A DNA stretch of 64,000 nt from Chimonanthus salicifolius (Eukaryota; Streptophyta; Magnoliopsida; Laurales; Calycanthaceae): positions 30,734,869 to 30,798,868 of the forward strand of contig CM023533.1 in assembly GCA_013350335.1 (NCBI GenBank), given 5' to 3'. Shown in pieces: positions 35,941-48,020 of the stretch. The position numbers and the translations under genes were made by a program. The notes under the pieces are model-generated. The model saw only the letters and a list, made by a program, of their open reading frames with translations. It had not been told where the DNA came from and made no database searches. How positions within the stretch are numbered: position 1 is the first letter of the stretch; the number at the start of each line of letters is the position of its first letter.

Positions 35941-36536
35941 TAATAAAATTATTTTCTAATCCGATTTAAATTAAATAGAAAATAAAAGATAACAAAACTT
36001 TTCTTTCATATGAGCATGTTGGAATATGAAAAATTAATATAACATCAGAGTTTTTTTAACTAGGTGGAGTACGTGGGTTACATAGGTTAAAATTAACAGA
36101 TACAATTAAATAAATTATTTTAATATTAATTTAATTCAATCAAAGTCAAATTCGGGTTGAGTCATTAATTTAAAAAAAAAAAATACATGACCCAAACCCA
36201 AGTTTTTGGGCGGAATCGTCCGGATTGAAGAGACGGGTCGGGTAAAATATTGCAACTCCTAGCCGCAATGATTGATTTTATGATCTTATCCAATGAACGA
36301 AAACTCTCCTAAAAATGAAAAGGGGTTGGGGTCAATAGGACAAAATGTATGCTACCAAGATGAACATTATCTACTTGTTTTTTTTTTTCCGCCCAAGGTT
36401 GTCCTAAGAGAAACACCAAATTTTCATTGCTGTGAAGGAAAATTTCTTGCAAAATGCTAAAAAAATTGAAATAAATAGGTAAATTTGACAGCATCTAAGG
36501 TCCCACCACCTACCATGGATGACTAGAATGAGTTCT

Positions 36537-37800
36537 TTTTTAAAGATAATTGTATTAATCATAAAAATACAGATAGAAAGTAAAAACAACCGAGCAAAAA
36601 GAACCCGCCAACCGAAAAAGAAAACCTTACAAAAAAAAAAGTCACACCCAAAGAATTACATGCATTTATTTACAATTTCTAAAGACATAATTTGCAAATC
36701 TTGAAACCCAACAAACTATAAAACCAAAACATGCAATAAAATGACGAATCCTTTCAACTTTATCTAAATAAATTTATAGGCAAAAGAACCCGAAATCCAA
36801 CCAATAACAACCTTAGAATCTCCTTCTAAAATACTCCCTACAGCCTCTAACTTTTGCAACTCCAAAATCCCTCTCCAGAAAGCATGAAGTTCTGCTTCAA
36901 TCATTTATCCATTTGGAAGAGGACCAGCAAAAAAGATCTTAGTATCTCCGGATTCATTTTGAATGACCCCACCATAACCTGCTAGACCGAACTCATGCAC
37001 CCAGCAACTATCAAAGTAAAACTTAAGGAGACTCAAATCTGGAGGGAACCAAGAAACTTGCAAAAAGGTATCCAAATTTGGCTTAACATAATCCACTGAA
37101 ACCCAATTCCTACATATATCTAAAATATTTATCCCTCAAAATTTTTTCGAACCCACAATACACCAAACAGCTCAAAACTTAATAATATCAATAAGTTGCA
37201 ATACAAAAGACAATTTTCATTAATAAACCCTTTTATTCCTTTCTAACTATATAGACTACACTATACTCAATAATGTCACTGTCCAAAGGTTTCTTCTAAA
37301 AGAACTACCAAATTGAACATTTTAAACCAAGCTCTCGGAACACAAAAATCAATAACTAACAGTTGGAGGAAGTGAGATCAGATCTGAAATGCAAACCTAC
37401 AATGAAAAAGAAGATGATTTACTGACTCAGTATTGGACAAGCATTAACAATAACCATTCTTCCCAATCTCAAATTATCAATCCTCAAATCTTCTCAAAAC
37501 TAGCAACCACCTAAAGACCTTCACCCTAAAAGGAGCTAACACCCTTCCATATTTTTTTATTAACACGAGAACATCACCAGCACACAACTACTTTCTACAT
37601 GAAGACTTAATGGAGGAGCACATGAGGATCAGAATCCCAAAGTCTTCTAGCATATCCACTTCCTACAACAAAAACTCCGCTCAAAAGATCCATTAAGGAC
37701 AACCACCCCTCCATTATCCAATCCTCTAAATCTCTTCGTAAACTGAGGGAACCAAACAACCTTATTATGATGAAAATCATAACAGTGCCTGACCTTAGCC
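36537..37800 (-). mobile_element. Degenerate LINE 3' part, minus strand
   Basis: Minus-strand reading gives, in order, a zinc-binding RVT remnant (ESVNHLLFHCRFAFQI near 37440-37370) and an RNase H-like part (LAGYGGVIQNESGDTKIFFA near 36980-36920, then ILEGDSKVVIGW). A T-run at its low-coordinate end corresponds to the poly-A tail. Several stops and shifts are present. It is the longest of the three copies of this LINE subfamily. Confidence 0.7.
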
Positions 37801-38025
37801 TCTTTATTAGCAGCTAAGGAAGGATGAGTTCTTTGCTTGGTTGAGAAAGAGAGAGGTTAAAATAATGTGCTCTTGTGCACTTCTTGTGCTCTTTTAACGA
37901 AGTTACCATTTCAAAAGATGAAGAAATAAAAAAAACTACCCTCAACTTGATATATATAGCAGAAGATAAAGAGAGTGGTACCTTTGAGAAGAGCCCAAGA
38001 TCCAATATGGTAGTATCATGTGGCA

Positions 38026-38087
38026 AACCACAATGGATTTGTCTGTAAATATTTTCATCATGAATGCTTCACAAATCCATTGTGGTT
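38026..38087. repeat. Short perfect hairpin, 17-bp stem, 28-nt loop
   Basis: AACCACAATGGATTTGT (38026-38042) is the exact reverse complement of ACAAATCCATTGTGGTT (38071-38087). It sits alone in non-coding DNA between the LINE fragment and the CCT exon. Confidence 0.7.
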
Positions 38088-38449
38088 CCATCTCACTTAT
38101 CTATAATTTATTTGTAAAGAATAATAGATCAAGTACAGTTAACCTTTCCTTTTTTGTCAATCATTTTTTTTACTATAAACAAAACTGAATAGCATGCCTT
38201 AAAACAACCCCTTACAGTGGATTTTTTAAGACCTTGGAAAGAGAGTTGCAGCACATCTACCACAGCCTCAAAATAGGTATTCATCAAATCTCCACAATGT
38301 CAGAGGCAAGTTGAAAAAAGATCAACATGAACATTTTATAACATTAATCTCTTAACAATTGTTACTTTCTACGAGTACTGACACATAGAAGCTCGATTAT
38401 ACAGTCCCTCAATATAAGGTTCACCTACAATAAAGAAACAATTGATAGG

Positions 38450-39097
38450 TTTGCAGCTTTCTTTTTTATATATGCAGTTAATACAAATTGATCTCTTAAA
38501 TACAAGCATACATGTTCAATGACGTGCAACATAAGGCTCTGCTCTCTACATATTTAATCATGGAAAAAATTATAATATTAACAACTGAAATAAAAGATTG
38601 TTTAGTCCAACCTGGCAACGCTATCATCCCAAGCCACTTGATGGAAGCTGAATACTTGAATGCCATTGAGAACAAAAAAGTGGGTGAACTGAACTGGTAT
38701 GCCACTCTCCTTCCCAAAGAGAAAACCTGAGTACATACTCCCGACCGCAAAAAAAGAACAGGAATCATAATCCCAGAACAGGTCATGTAGGTGTTACCAT
38801 CCAGGAGTGCATTTCCCATTTTCAAAAAAGTCAGGAGCATTTTTCACATTGTCAGAAGAAACTGTAGTCCATCAATCTTGGCAAATACCCAGAAAACAAA
38901 GTTTCTTTCCCCTTTTCAAAGAAAAAAACAATTACTTTCCCTGACCATTCTATAAACGAAGATCCAGAACTTTGATAGATATCTAGAGCATCACCCATTG
39001 TTCTTGAACAGGGTCACTCCTAAACACTGTCATTTTCTTCAAGTTATTCTTAAATCAGCCCTGCTTTGCTTGAAATATAATTGGCTATTCAGCTTTC
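38450..39097 (-). other. Probable 3' UTR downstream of the CCT exon
   Basis: Sequence following the TGA on the minus strand. The open frames here (38496-38840 minus, 38512-38730 plus) have no recognisable domain and are taken as non-coding. The end is a guess. Confidence 0.3.
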
Positions 39098-39227
39098 TCA
39101 GAAGCTCCTTGTCTGGCACAAGGGATCATAGTCATAGGTGTCACCGGCCTTCACAAACCGCCCCTTCACCCGCCTTCTCACATCAGCCCGTGCCTTGCGA
39201 GAAGCATACCGAATCTTCTTTTCAAAC
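39098..39227 (-). CDS. COL9-like: Terminal exon of a CONSTANS-like (COL9/COL10-type) CCT-domain protein
   Basis: On the minus strand, acceptor ctaaacag is followed by a 130-base exon: one base completing a codon, 42 codons and TGA (39100-39098). It encodes [20 protein letters not shown] then [22 protein letters not shown], the second half of the CCT motif and the typical end of COL9/COL10-group zinc-finger transcription factors, which act in the nucleus in light and flowering control. The entering phase fits the known intron inside the CCT motif, after K-K-A/T-R. The B-box and first CCT-half exons were not found upstream (higher coordinates). They may lie in the assembly gap, be far away across a long intron, or be missing. 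Confidence 0.8.
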
Positions 39228-39841
39228 CTGTTTAGCGGGGAAAAAAAAAGAGTCATCACCGTTTGAGCACTACTCTGACAGGTAATGTTTGTACTATTAT
39301 TATAAAAAGTATTGACTGATCTGCAGTTTAAATTTAAAGCTCAATGCTGTCTACAAAAGGGAATTACACAAGACTCAACCCAGTTGACGGCACTCAAGCA
39401 CTGAATTTTACATGTGGAGACTAGTTCAAGAACTCAAAACTCAAACTCAACTCGAAATCTTATTGAGTCAAGCAACTCAGCTGAGTCTTTGGACTCGTCT
39501 AGAAAAAACTCAGTAAAACTCTTTCACTCACTCAACTTGAAATCCTAATGAGTCGAGTCAACTTAGACCGACTTGACGAGTTTTTTTTTGTGTTTTTAAA
39601 CTATGGTGGAGACCATGTACAAGTGTACTTTCAACTGTTTATTAACTGATGCCCCACAATTGATAGATAATGACTTAAAAAAACCCAGATGGGAAGATCT
39701 AAGCATCCATTGTCCGTCCTCTTCAAATTGAACATGGAACATTGCTGTTATTCTTTTCAACTTTCCTTTTGCAGGCAATAAAAAGGAAAAGACTCTCCAT
39801 CAGGGAATTTGAGAAATGAAATATCATGGTAGGGCCTAAAA

Positions 39842-39941
39842 NNNNNNNNNNNNNNNNNNNNNNNNNNNNNNNNNNNNNNNNNNNNNNNNNNNNNNNNNNN
39901 NNNNNNNNNNNNNNNNNNNNNNNNNNNNNNNNNNNNNNNNN
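39842..39941. other. Assembly gap (100 N)
   Basis: A run of exactly 100 N, the usual placeholder for a gap of unknown length. It lies 614 bases upstream (in transcript direction) of the CCT exon, so it may hide exons of that gene. Confidence 0.98.
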
Positions 39942-40994
39942 AGAATCAAATCCTAAATTCTAATCTATTCTAAAAATTTAAACCAACTCAACTGCATTAA
40001 CTAAATAAATAAATAACTGTTCTTGGGTAAGTTGACTAAAGATTTGTTGAAAAAATATTTTTTTCAAGCACCATTTAATTAAGGAGATAATTAGAATCCG
40101 AATATGGAAACAAAGAAAAAGTTATAGGCTTAATTGTGAATAGGAGTTGAGAACTAGGAAGGCGCGAAGCCTAGAAGGGCATCCACTAACTAATGGTATA
40201 TAAATAAACAAAAAGACCTCTCTTTACTCTTATAAAAAAGCAAATATTTTAGTATGGAAATAAGAAATTCATGTCCACATAGATAATAAACTAATTTATT
40301 TTAATTGTTTAATTTAAATTTATATAGTTTTTAAATGGACTTTGACTGATTCATTTAACACATTAAATAAGTGAAAGTATTCGACCAGAACTCCTTTTAA
40401 ATAGGCCGGCTTCAAGTCATTTGATATAGATTAAGTTCAACCTTAAGTTGAATTAGCTGACTTGTTTATTTAAATCCTCAATACTAATCTCTTATCTTTC
40501 TAATTATAAAATGAGTTTGAATTGAACTCTATGTTTATTAAACGAGTCAATAAGACAAAACACTTCTTTTTTAACGAGGTTTTGTGAAATTAGCTACTCA
40601 CGTAAGAAATTATCAGTCTCATCTCATTTTAGTTTAGTATTTTTACATGCACGCGTGAGACAAGCCACAGTGCCATACAATTTAAAAAAATTATGTAGTT
40701 CTTTCAAAGAGCATATGCTTTGAGATTCTTTTGCCACTCAATTATAAAAAGGGGATGATGATCTAAGTTCAACCTTATGAACCCTATCAACATAGTGGCA
40801 AGGCCCATATTTAAGTTCAAGAGAGAGGATTCCCTTTTGAAAATATGTGGGGTTTTTTATAAAAAATATAGTGGGTTTCAACATCTCTATATAGTAAGTG
40901 ATGGACATGAAATTATGTACTTCAAAACTTATTTCTTATTGAATTGAACATAGACTATAATAGAATTTTGGAAAATTAGTACTAATGTAAATAA

Positions 40995-41160
40995 AAGTCT
41001 ATATGAGTGTAGTTCAACTGGTTAACCTCCTATTTAAGAAAGTAAGATGTGCCAAGTTCAAACCTCCATAGTCTAACTTGATGTATTCTAAGAACAGTGG
41101 TGCACTGGTGAAGGTTTTACATTGAGTTTTCTGTGATTTTTTACACAAAAATTCAAAAAA
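40995..41160 (+). mobile_element. SINE (family B) copy
   Basis: TGTAGTTCAACTGGTTAACC (box-A-like) and CCAAGTTCAAACCTCCATAG (box-B-like) are followed by GGTTTTACATTGAGTTTTC and an A-run. It aligns by eye with 22885-23048 and with the minus-strand copy 44130-44302. Confidence 0.6.
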
Positions 41161-42184
41161 AAAAATTTAATTTAAGTTTTTGAACTATTCGAGGATCTAG
41201 GATGAAGCCATCTAAAGAAGTCCAATTTGATCTGATGGTTGTCACATGGGGTGGGGCATCGATATTGATTGGTCTAGAACCTTATGGTCCTTACATTATC
41301 AAACTTTAGGTGCTCACTTTTAAACATGACGACTAGAAGAAATGTCACTGTCATTGAAACTTTATCTAATTTATTTATTGTTGATATTGTCTGCCATTTT
41401 TCTGTTCATCTTTATGGTTGAAACATCTTTTTGAAAAATTGTTTGATATCATTTGATAAGAAGTTGATGACTTTTACTAATTTGACTAAATTTGACTTCT
41501 TTTTTTCTACAGTTAGTTTTTGAAGAGCAAAACATTTCTCAAAGTGATTAGACTTTTTCGTATTACACATTGAATCAAAGTAAAGTAATTAAACAAAAAC
41601 AAAAATAGTTATATATTTGACTTGCTTTTGCGAAAAAAATACAGTTCTAAATGGGTTTGATCCAAAAATGTCAAGGACTAAAGATGTAACTTACTAGATG
41701 AAGAAGTAATGGACCAAATCATTGTATTAAAAAAAATATTATTATTATTTTTTTTTACATTTAACTGAGTTTAGATTAATTTATTTTAGGAAAAATTTTA
41801 CCTGGGCAACTCTTGCTCGTGAGCAATAGTCAACCTAGGTCTCTCATGTGGAGCCCATTGGAGTGTAAGTTGGTATTCTTCCCTTCCTCACGGTCATCAA
41901 CCTTTGTGAATTGTATCAATATCCAATTTGAATTCATTTTGAGCTGATCTCATTATTGGATTAAGAATTATTCAAAATTAACTCAATTTTAATTGTTAAT
42001 CTATTTAAATTTTTACGAGAAAATCATTTTGAAAATACTTTAAAAACCCACCTATTCTTTCATACACTAAACCCAACCTTTGTAGATCTCCAAGAATCCA
42101 AAGTGACTATTTCTCATAGGCAATGTCACTAGAAAAAAAACGACTTCCTACTTTATGACATAATATAAGTACAATAACTAATAG

Positions 42185-42365
42185 ATAAAATAAACTCAAA
42201 GGGATGGGAGCAATGGTCAAAAATCCGTTTAAAAAAACAGAAGTTCTAAATTCGATTCTCAATCAACTCTAAAGGACCCCTTCCCATAGAACTATCCAAC
42301 ATGTGTAGATATAAAGATTTGCATATGCCTCAAAAATTAGTTGGGTACATTAAAATAGGCTGAAG
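42185..42365 (+). mobile_element. Decayed SINE (family A) copy
   Basis: It shares GGAGCAATGGTCAAAA, TTCTAAATTCGATTCTCAA, GGACCCCTTCCCATAG, ATGTGTAGATATAAAG and AAAAATTAGTTGGGTA with family A, and has lost a clear tail. Confidence 0.5.
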
Positions 42366-42599
42366 TATGAAGAGTTCTCATTTGAACTGATTCCGCTCTG
42401 GTGGATGATCCATGAGTTTAGTTGGATAGGCTATGGCCCGTGCTTTCGTCTTTCAACGGAGACGGAGCTTGTCAAGCAGGCCTGGTGCAACTCAATATAC
42501 TCATCGATCCACTCACTCAAGTGAACTCAGTCCAATTTGAATCCTTGATTTTTCAGCCTAGTTTCTAATAACAAGCCCATTTTGGACCTCTGTAAGACC

Positions 42600-42836
42600 C
42601 AGGGGTAAAAAAAACCCGAGATATCTCGGGTTTTTTACGCCCGATATATCTCGGCCAATATGAGATGTATCGGCCGTACAGGCGAGATCTCGGCCGATAT
42701 GACCGAGATCTTGCCAATACGCCGAGATTTGTAAAAAAAAAAATAGAGAGAGAAAAAACATCGTCTAATATCAATGAGATATCGGCCGAAAAATAGTGGA
42801 CCCGAGGCATCGGATCCACCGTTTTTTAGACCCCTG
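42600..42836. mobile_element. hAT MITE of the ATCGGCC palindrome family
   Basis: The ends CAGGGGTAAAAAAAACC and TTTTTTAGACCCCTG are inverted. The interior repeats CCGAGATATCTCGG and ATCGGCCG words, as in 35660-35849. Eight-base flanks do not match, so the insertion is old or rearranged. Open frames read through it are artefacts. Confidence 0.6.
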
Positions 42837-44129
42837 TATACCTGCTTATATTCACAACTGTATTCTTTTCCTTTATGAGAAGTTGAAAGCAAGATATTAA
42901 TTTTATATACTGCTCAAGTCATTTTCCTGTCTTTTCTCCATCTATTTGGATGAACTGATATGAATTACACTCACTTACACCCCCACTAAAGGAACAATAA
43001 AGTGTGGAATATTCACAGAATGTCCAACAAAGGGATCACTTTCGTTGAGTTCAAATTGAAATCGATATCAACCTTATTAATTATTAATATGATGTTACTT
43101 AAATATATGATATATGATATTTTCAACTTTTAATTTTGATTGTCGACCTTTTTTTTTTAATCGTATCTACCAAATTGTCAATGTGTAATCAGAGGTGAAA
43201 ATATTCAGGTGAAATTTAAAAGTATATCAAAATTAATCAAAAAGAAAAAGAAAAACCCAATATAGCCAAAATGGGTCTAAACTTTGGCTAATATTTCTTT
43301 TATATTTTCGTACTTTTAATGTTATTTTTGAAACAAGGTGAAAAAAGGGATTGATTTAAAATGGCCGGAATCTCAAAAAAAAAAAAAAAAAAAAAAACTT
43401 TAAAAACTAAAATAATGATTTCATATAATATTTTAAACTTAATTCGTAATACATATACTTGTTAAAAGTTTTTTATGACTAAAAAGACATCTATGAACCT
43501 CTCCAGTCTCACACATCGGATAATACTATAACAAACAACCTTTCAAAATGGAGCAGAGAATCGAACTCAGTATTTCCGTGCATTACTCCAACCACTTTAA
43601 GTAAAATATTTGTTTAGAGTTATAAAGAGCCATGTGCTCTAGTCCTTAGTTAGATGATTGAATGCTCTTAAAAAATCCGCCATCACTATGCTTTACTTTG
43701 GTTGGTGCCTGGGACCAAATTCATTCACAATGGGTCTATATTTGCCTTCTTATTTCCTAACAAATTCACAAGTGGGCCCATTATTAGATGTGGTGATAGG
43801 ATTTCACCTAAAATTGTTAATAGACATTTGGTTGCCTAATTCTAAAAGAAATGGCGGGTTCAATCACTTTTATAAATATCAATGATATTCATATGAGAAA
43901 ATGTCAAGTTATTATTATTATTATATTAAAAAGTCATATGTGGATAAATTAAAAATGACAAAATATATAGAAATTCCTTGAAAGTTTTTAATTGTAAATT
44001 ACCTATTAAAATATAAACAACTTAATTACTAAAAAATCTCTCTTATATTTCAATACATACGATTATAGATAAAGGGGTTAAATTACTTAAATACAAGTAA
44101 CCTGATCAAAATCCTAAATACCTTATACG

Positions 44130-44302
44130 TTTTTTTTTTTTTTTAATTCACGTATGAGAAATCATGGGATACCCAGTGTAAAACCTCCACGGGTGAGCCC
44201 ACTACCTTTACGGCATACTAAGGTTAGGCCATAGGGACTCGAACCCGCAACCTCCTGCAACTTAAAGTGGAAGGGAACCAATTGATCTGCACCCAAGTGG
44301 GT
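44130..44302 (-). mobile_element. SINE (family B) with 12-bp target duplication
   Basis: On the minus strand it begins CACTTGGGTGCAGATCAATT (box A region), has GCGGGTTCGAGTCCC (a near-perfect box B) and ends in a long A-run (T-run at 44130-44144). ATACCTTATACG (44118-44129) and ATACCTTATATG (44303-44314) flank it, one mismatch apart. It is the best preserved copy of its family here. Confidence 0.82.
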
Positions 44303-44602
44303 ATACCTTATATGTTTGATACGAAGGGAAATGCATCTACTCAACTTCTGTTGACAATTTAATTGATTGGATCAAATTCAATTTATTAAAAATAAATTTT
44401 TCATATCCACTTTCTTTTGCGGCTTTTTTGTCCACCTACAAGCATGAGAAATGGTTTAATGACATACTTAACATGAATTATACAATGCTTGAAAGTAATT
44501 GAATTTAATTATTAAAACCATTCCACGAGTAATCAATCACTCATTCAATCCAACTACTTGACTCATTTGCTTTTATTTAATGATTATGTTTATTAAATTA
44601 AA

Positions 44603-44657
<55 letters not shown>

Positions 44658-45164
44658 TATGTAAATCAACATAAATTAGGTCTTATATGTCGAAACAATC
44701 TGCAATTTTATAAATTTTAAGGTGTTTTTATACGAGTTGACAAAGGGTATGATAGTTGATAATGAATACTATCAAACTATTCAAAATAAAATTTAGTAAA
44801 TTGTATGGAGTAGATGTTAAACTAAATTGAATCTAAATCTAAATAAGAAAATAACAGGTTTGAATTTGTAATTAAACGGAATTTATATAGACTCTATATG
44901 TTTAACTTTAAACAGCCCATCTACTTAAACGTTTTAATGATAGAGGTTCTCCTATCCTATTTTTATTCTTAAAAATATCCCTCATTTAAATTAATAAGAA
45001 CAAATATAATTATTATATTTAAAATAAAATTACTCTTTTACTATTTTAAATAAAATTGCCTTTACTACTAACCTTATAAACTTTGACACAAACTTTTTCT
45101 GTTAGGTTGCTAGGAAACATCCACCACACACTCACCACATTACCATAAAGAATTTCACCTAGTG

Positions 45165-45292
45165 TAACGACACGTAGGTGTCTCGAGCGCCACTCTCTCT
45201 AATTTTACTTTGTGCGTGCAGATTGAGAGGTTTTCACGTGCCCTAAAGAATTAATCGAGTGAGATGCCTCAATACCTCCAGTCGTAAAAAAA
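45165..45292 (+). mobile_element. SINE (family A) 3' fragment
   Basis: AGATTGAGAGGTTTTCACGT and AATCGAGTGAGATGCCTCAA followed by an A-run match the 3' half of family A. The promoter half is missing or unrecognisable. Confidence 0.5.
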
Positions 45293-47533
45293 AAATACAT
45301 GGGTGACCTCTCAATCTATAAAAACTTTTAAATTTTGTGAAAGTGGCAAAAGTCTCAGATCCATTAATTTAAAAAATATCATATAGTCGTATCCAGAATT
45401 GGGGAAGAAACACATGGGCCTCTCTCAGCTTCTCTGAGAATAAGGAATAGGTAGTGAGCAAGTGATAAGGTGATGTTTCCCTTTCTAGATTGGCATGTTG
45501 GGGTTTGGCAGACCTCTACCTACCTTAATCAATAAACTAATATAATTACAAGTTTACAACCCATTCATCATTTTGCATGAAAATCAATGCCACTGATAAA
45601 TGACAATATTTTAGAGAATCATAGATGCAAAAATCATGAATAGCAGTAGAGCATGATAGATGCAAAAATCATCAATACCAGTGCCAGTATTCTCTCTCTC
45701 TCTCTCTACTCTACTCTATTGTCTTGCCTTTGGTCATTCAGTGTGTTCCTTTTTCTGTATTGGCATGCTGGGTTTTAGCCATTTTGCAGACTTCTATTCA
45801 ATTTTAATAAATAAATCTAAAATATTAGTTTTTAATTCCCATTTGAGTAGGATGAAAATGATAAAAAAAAGAAGCACATAAAAATCGAAAATAGAGCAAG
45901 AGAATAACAATGCCCTATTTCAACAGGTAGAAAGTAACTATATTTACCATGTCAAATTATTTCCTAATTCTAAATATAGAAAGTAAATTAAGACAGAATT
46001 TGCTATTTAAGCTTTCTCTTGGATTTTTATATGCTGCTCCTGAAAAACTAAAAATGAAATAATTAAATTTCACCAGTATAAAAACATAATATATGGATTT
46101 CTAATTTTCTATAGACCAAAATATTAGTTGATGTATTTAAAATATCGATCTGCGCCGTTCAATTTTTTGTGATTATAGAGATGAGTATGTTATGATGGAC
46201 GAGTGGATTAGATCGAAATGATATAGTAAGGATCCAAGCCTTTCACACACCATGTAATAATGTCAAATAATTCTAATTCAATTGATATTCCAATTTTAAA
46301 TAAAAAATTTCTTTAGATTTAACATTGATTATTATTTTTTGAAACACAAAATCAAGAGTTAGCTTAATTCAACGAAGATAGATTTTTTTCTTATTAAAAT
46401 CATTCTACAATTTTCTATAAGTTTCACCTTATCTTATGATTTATAACTATAAAAATTGATTTCAGTTAAGGAGCATATCTAATTAATAATTGAGACATGT
46501 TGATTATGAATTAGTTAATTAAATATTTAATAAACGGGTCTTCCAATTTGAGATCTTAAATTGTTGTTAAACATGAGTCCACCCATCTAGTAGATGGTGA
46601 TTGGTGAGGAGAGTGAGTCTCACAGTATCAAATTTAATCTTATCTAGTTCTTTTTTCATGATTAAGAAGTTGGAATACAAGCACTCGATTAATTCTCGAA
46701 ACATGTGTAAGTCTTCATACTCATACACATTGAATAAATTTACTGAGAATAATCCTTTGAAATGGAGTGAGAATCGAAGTCTCTTTTTTGTCACCAAAAT
46801 ATTTGGACCATTTCTCAATTTTTATGTGTTATCCCAATTTTTTTTTAATCCTTCAACTCATGTAATTACAACTTTCTCTTTATTTCATTTGAATCATGTG
46901 ACTAAGATAGTTTGGTAATTTACATACGATACCTCTTATTGACTATCTTCCCTCCATTACTCTTATTGACTCTCTTTCCTAACTTTTGTTAACTTTGTTA
47001 TTCTCTCTAATGTGGGAGAGTTATATGGAATTTCTATAATAGAACTACTCATAATCTTTTATTTTGCTTTTGATTTTTTCTCTGTAATTTCTTAACAAAG
47101 TATTACTTATATTTATATTTTTATCATAATTTTACTTTTCATACCACCAATAATTTTTAAAAGTTCATATGCTATTAAAATTGTTGTTCAAATTTTGTAT
47201 TTAATTATTATTTCTACAAAGTATAAATTCCTATAAAATTTTACTTTGAAATTTTGTTGTAGTACCAAAAATTAATTATCATTTTTTTTTAAAAAATGTG
47301 AAGATATAATATTACCATTTAAATAGTTGCATTTCAGATCCTTTTTTGGCATTCATATCTCTGCATTCTCCTCCTGTTCTCTCTTCCCTATTTCTTCTCT
47401 TTCTTTTTATTTTGCAGTTGCAGCAACTGCAATTGCTACTTTTGTTGCTGTTGCTGCGGCGATTGCAACTCCGTGCTAATCTTATTCATATATCTGTATT
47501 ATTATTATCATTATCATTAATATATTATTATTA

Positions 47534-47893
47534 TTAGGATACTCAACATAAAACGGACGTTATCTTTTAAGAGACACATGTTTTAGTGAACTTTTCATTT
47601 TGCCCCTCATCCATCTACAGAAATCGGTTCACTTATCGGTATACCTGACATGTGCACTGACTGGACCACTTGGAAATCAGTGCACCGATTTCTTGAGAGT
47701 TTAAATCGGTGCACCGACCGGATCATTATACACATAAATCGGTTCACTTTTCAGTTAATCGGTTCACTCATTGATACACCGAAGAGTGAACCAATTCATT
47801 GAAAAAGTGAACCGATTTCTGCGGATGGAGACAAAATGAGAAATTCGAAAAATCCGTGTCTACTAAAAGAGTATTCCCGTGTTAGGATGACCA
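47534..47893. mobile_element. Foldback MITE with ~100-bp inverted ends
   Basis: The left arm (GGATACTCAACAT... to CAGAAATCGGTTCACTT) is the inverted counterpart of the right arm (AGTGAACCGATTTCTGCGG to ...GTGTTAGGATGACCAC). Both arms include a CATTTTG(C/T)(C/T) stretch. The centre repeats AATCGGT(T/G)CAC words. Both flanks are TTATTATTA-type microsatellite, so a target duplication cannot be judged. Confidence 0.6.
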
Positions 47894-47934
47894 CTCTATT
47901 ATTATTATCATTTTTTGAATTTATGTGTAGGAAA

Positions 47935-48020
47935 TCGCAAGATACCAAACTTTAAACCTCCATAGTGAGAGTACTACTCCTATGACACACCAAAGTTAGG
48001 CCATAGGAGCTCGAACCCAC
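47935..48020 (-). mobile_element. SINE (family B) fragment
   Basis: On the minus strand, GGGTTCGAGCTCCTATGGCC and the AACTTTGGTGTGTCATAGGA stretch match the box-B half of family B. The 5' part is lost. Confidence 0.5.

Noticed and set aside
38496..38840. 114-codon minus-strand frame
   Set aside because: It lies directly downstream of the CCT exon stop and is most simply 3' UTR or spacer; no family recognised.
42565..42892. Several overlapping minus-strand frames
   Set aside because: Palindromic ATCGGCC-type MITE sequence read through by chance.
44605..44653. CRISPR-like or regulatory array
   Set aside because: Simple (AT)n microsatellite. No CRISPR-type repeat-spacer structure occurs anywhere in the window, as expected for plant nuclear DNA.
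47346..47537. Q/L-rich frame suggesting a B-box or Gln-rich exon of the CCT gene on the minus strand
   Set aside because: The sequence is CAG/TTG-type microsatellite with no Cys/His zinc-finger pattern.
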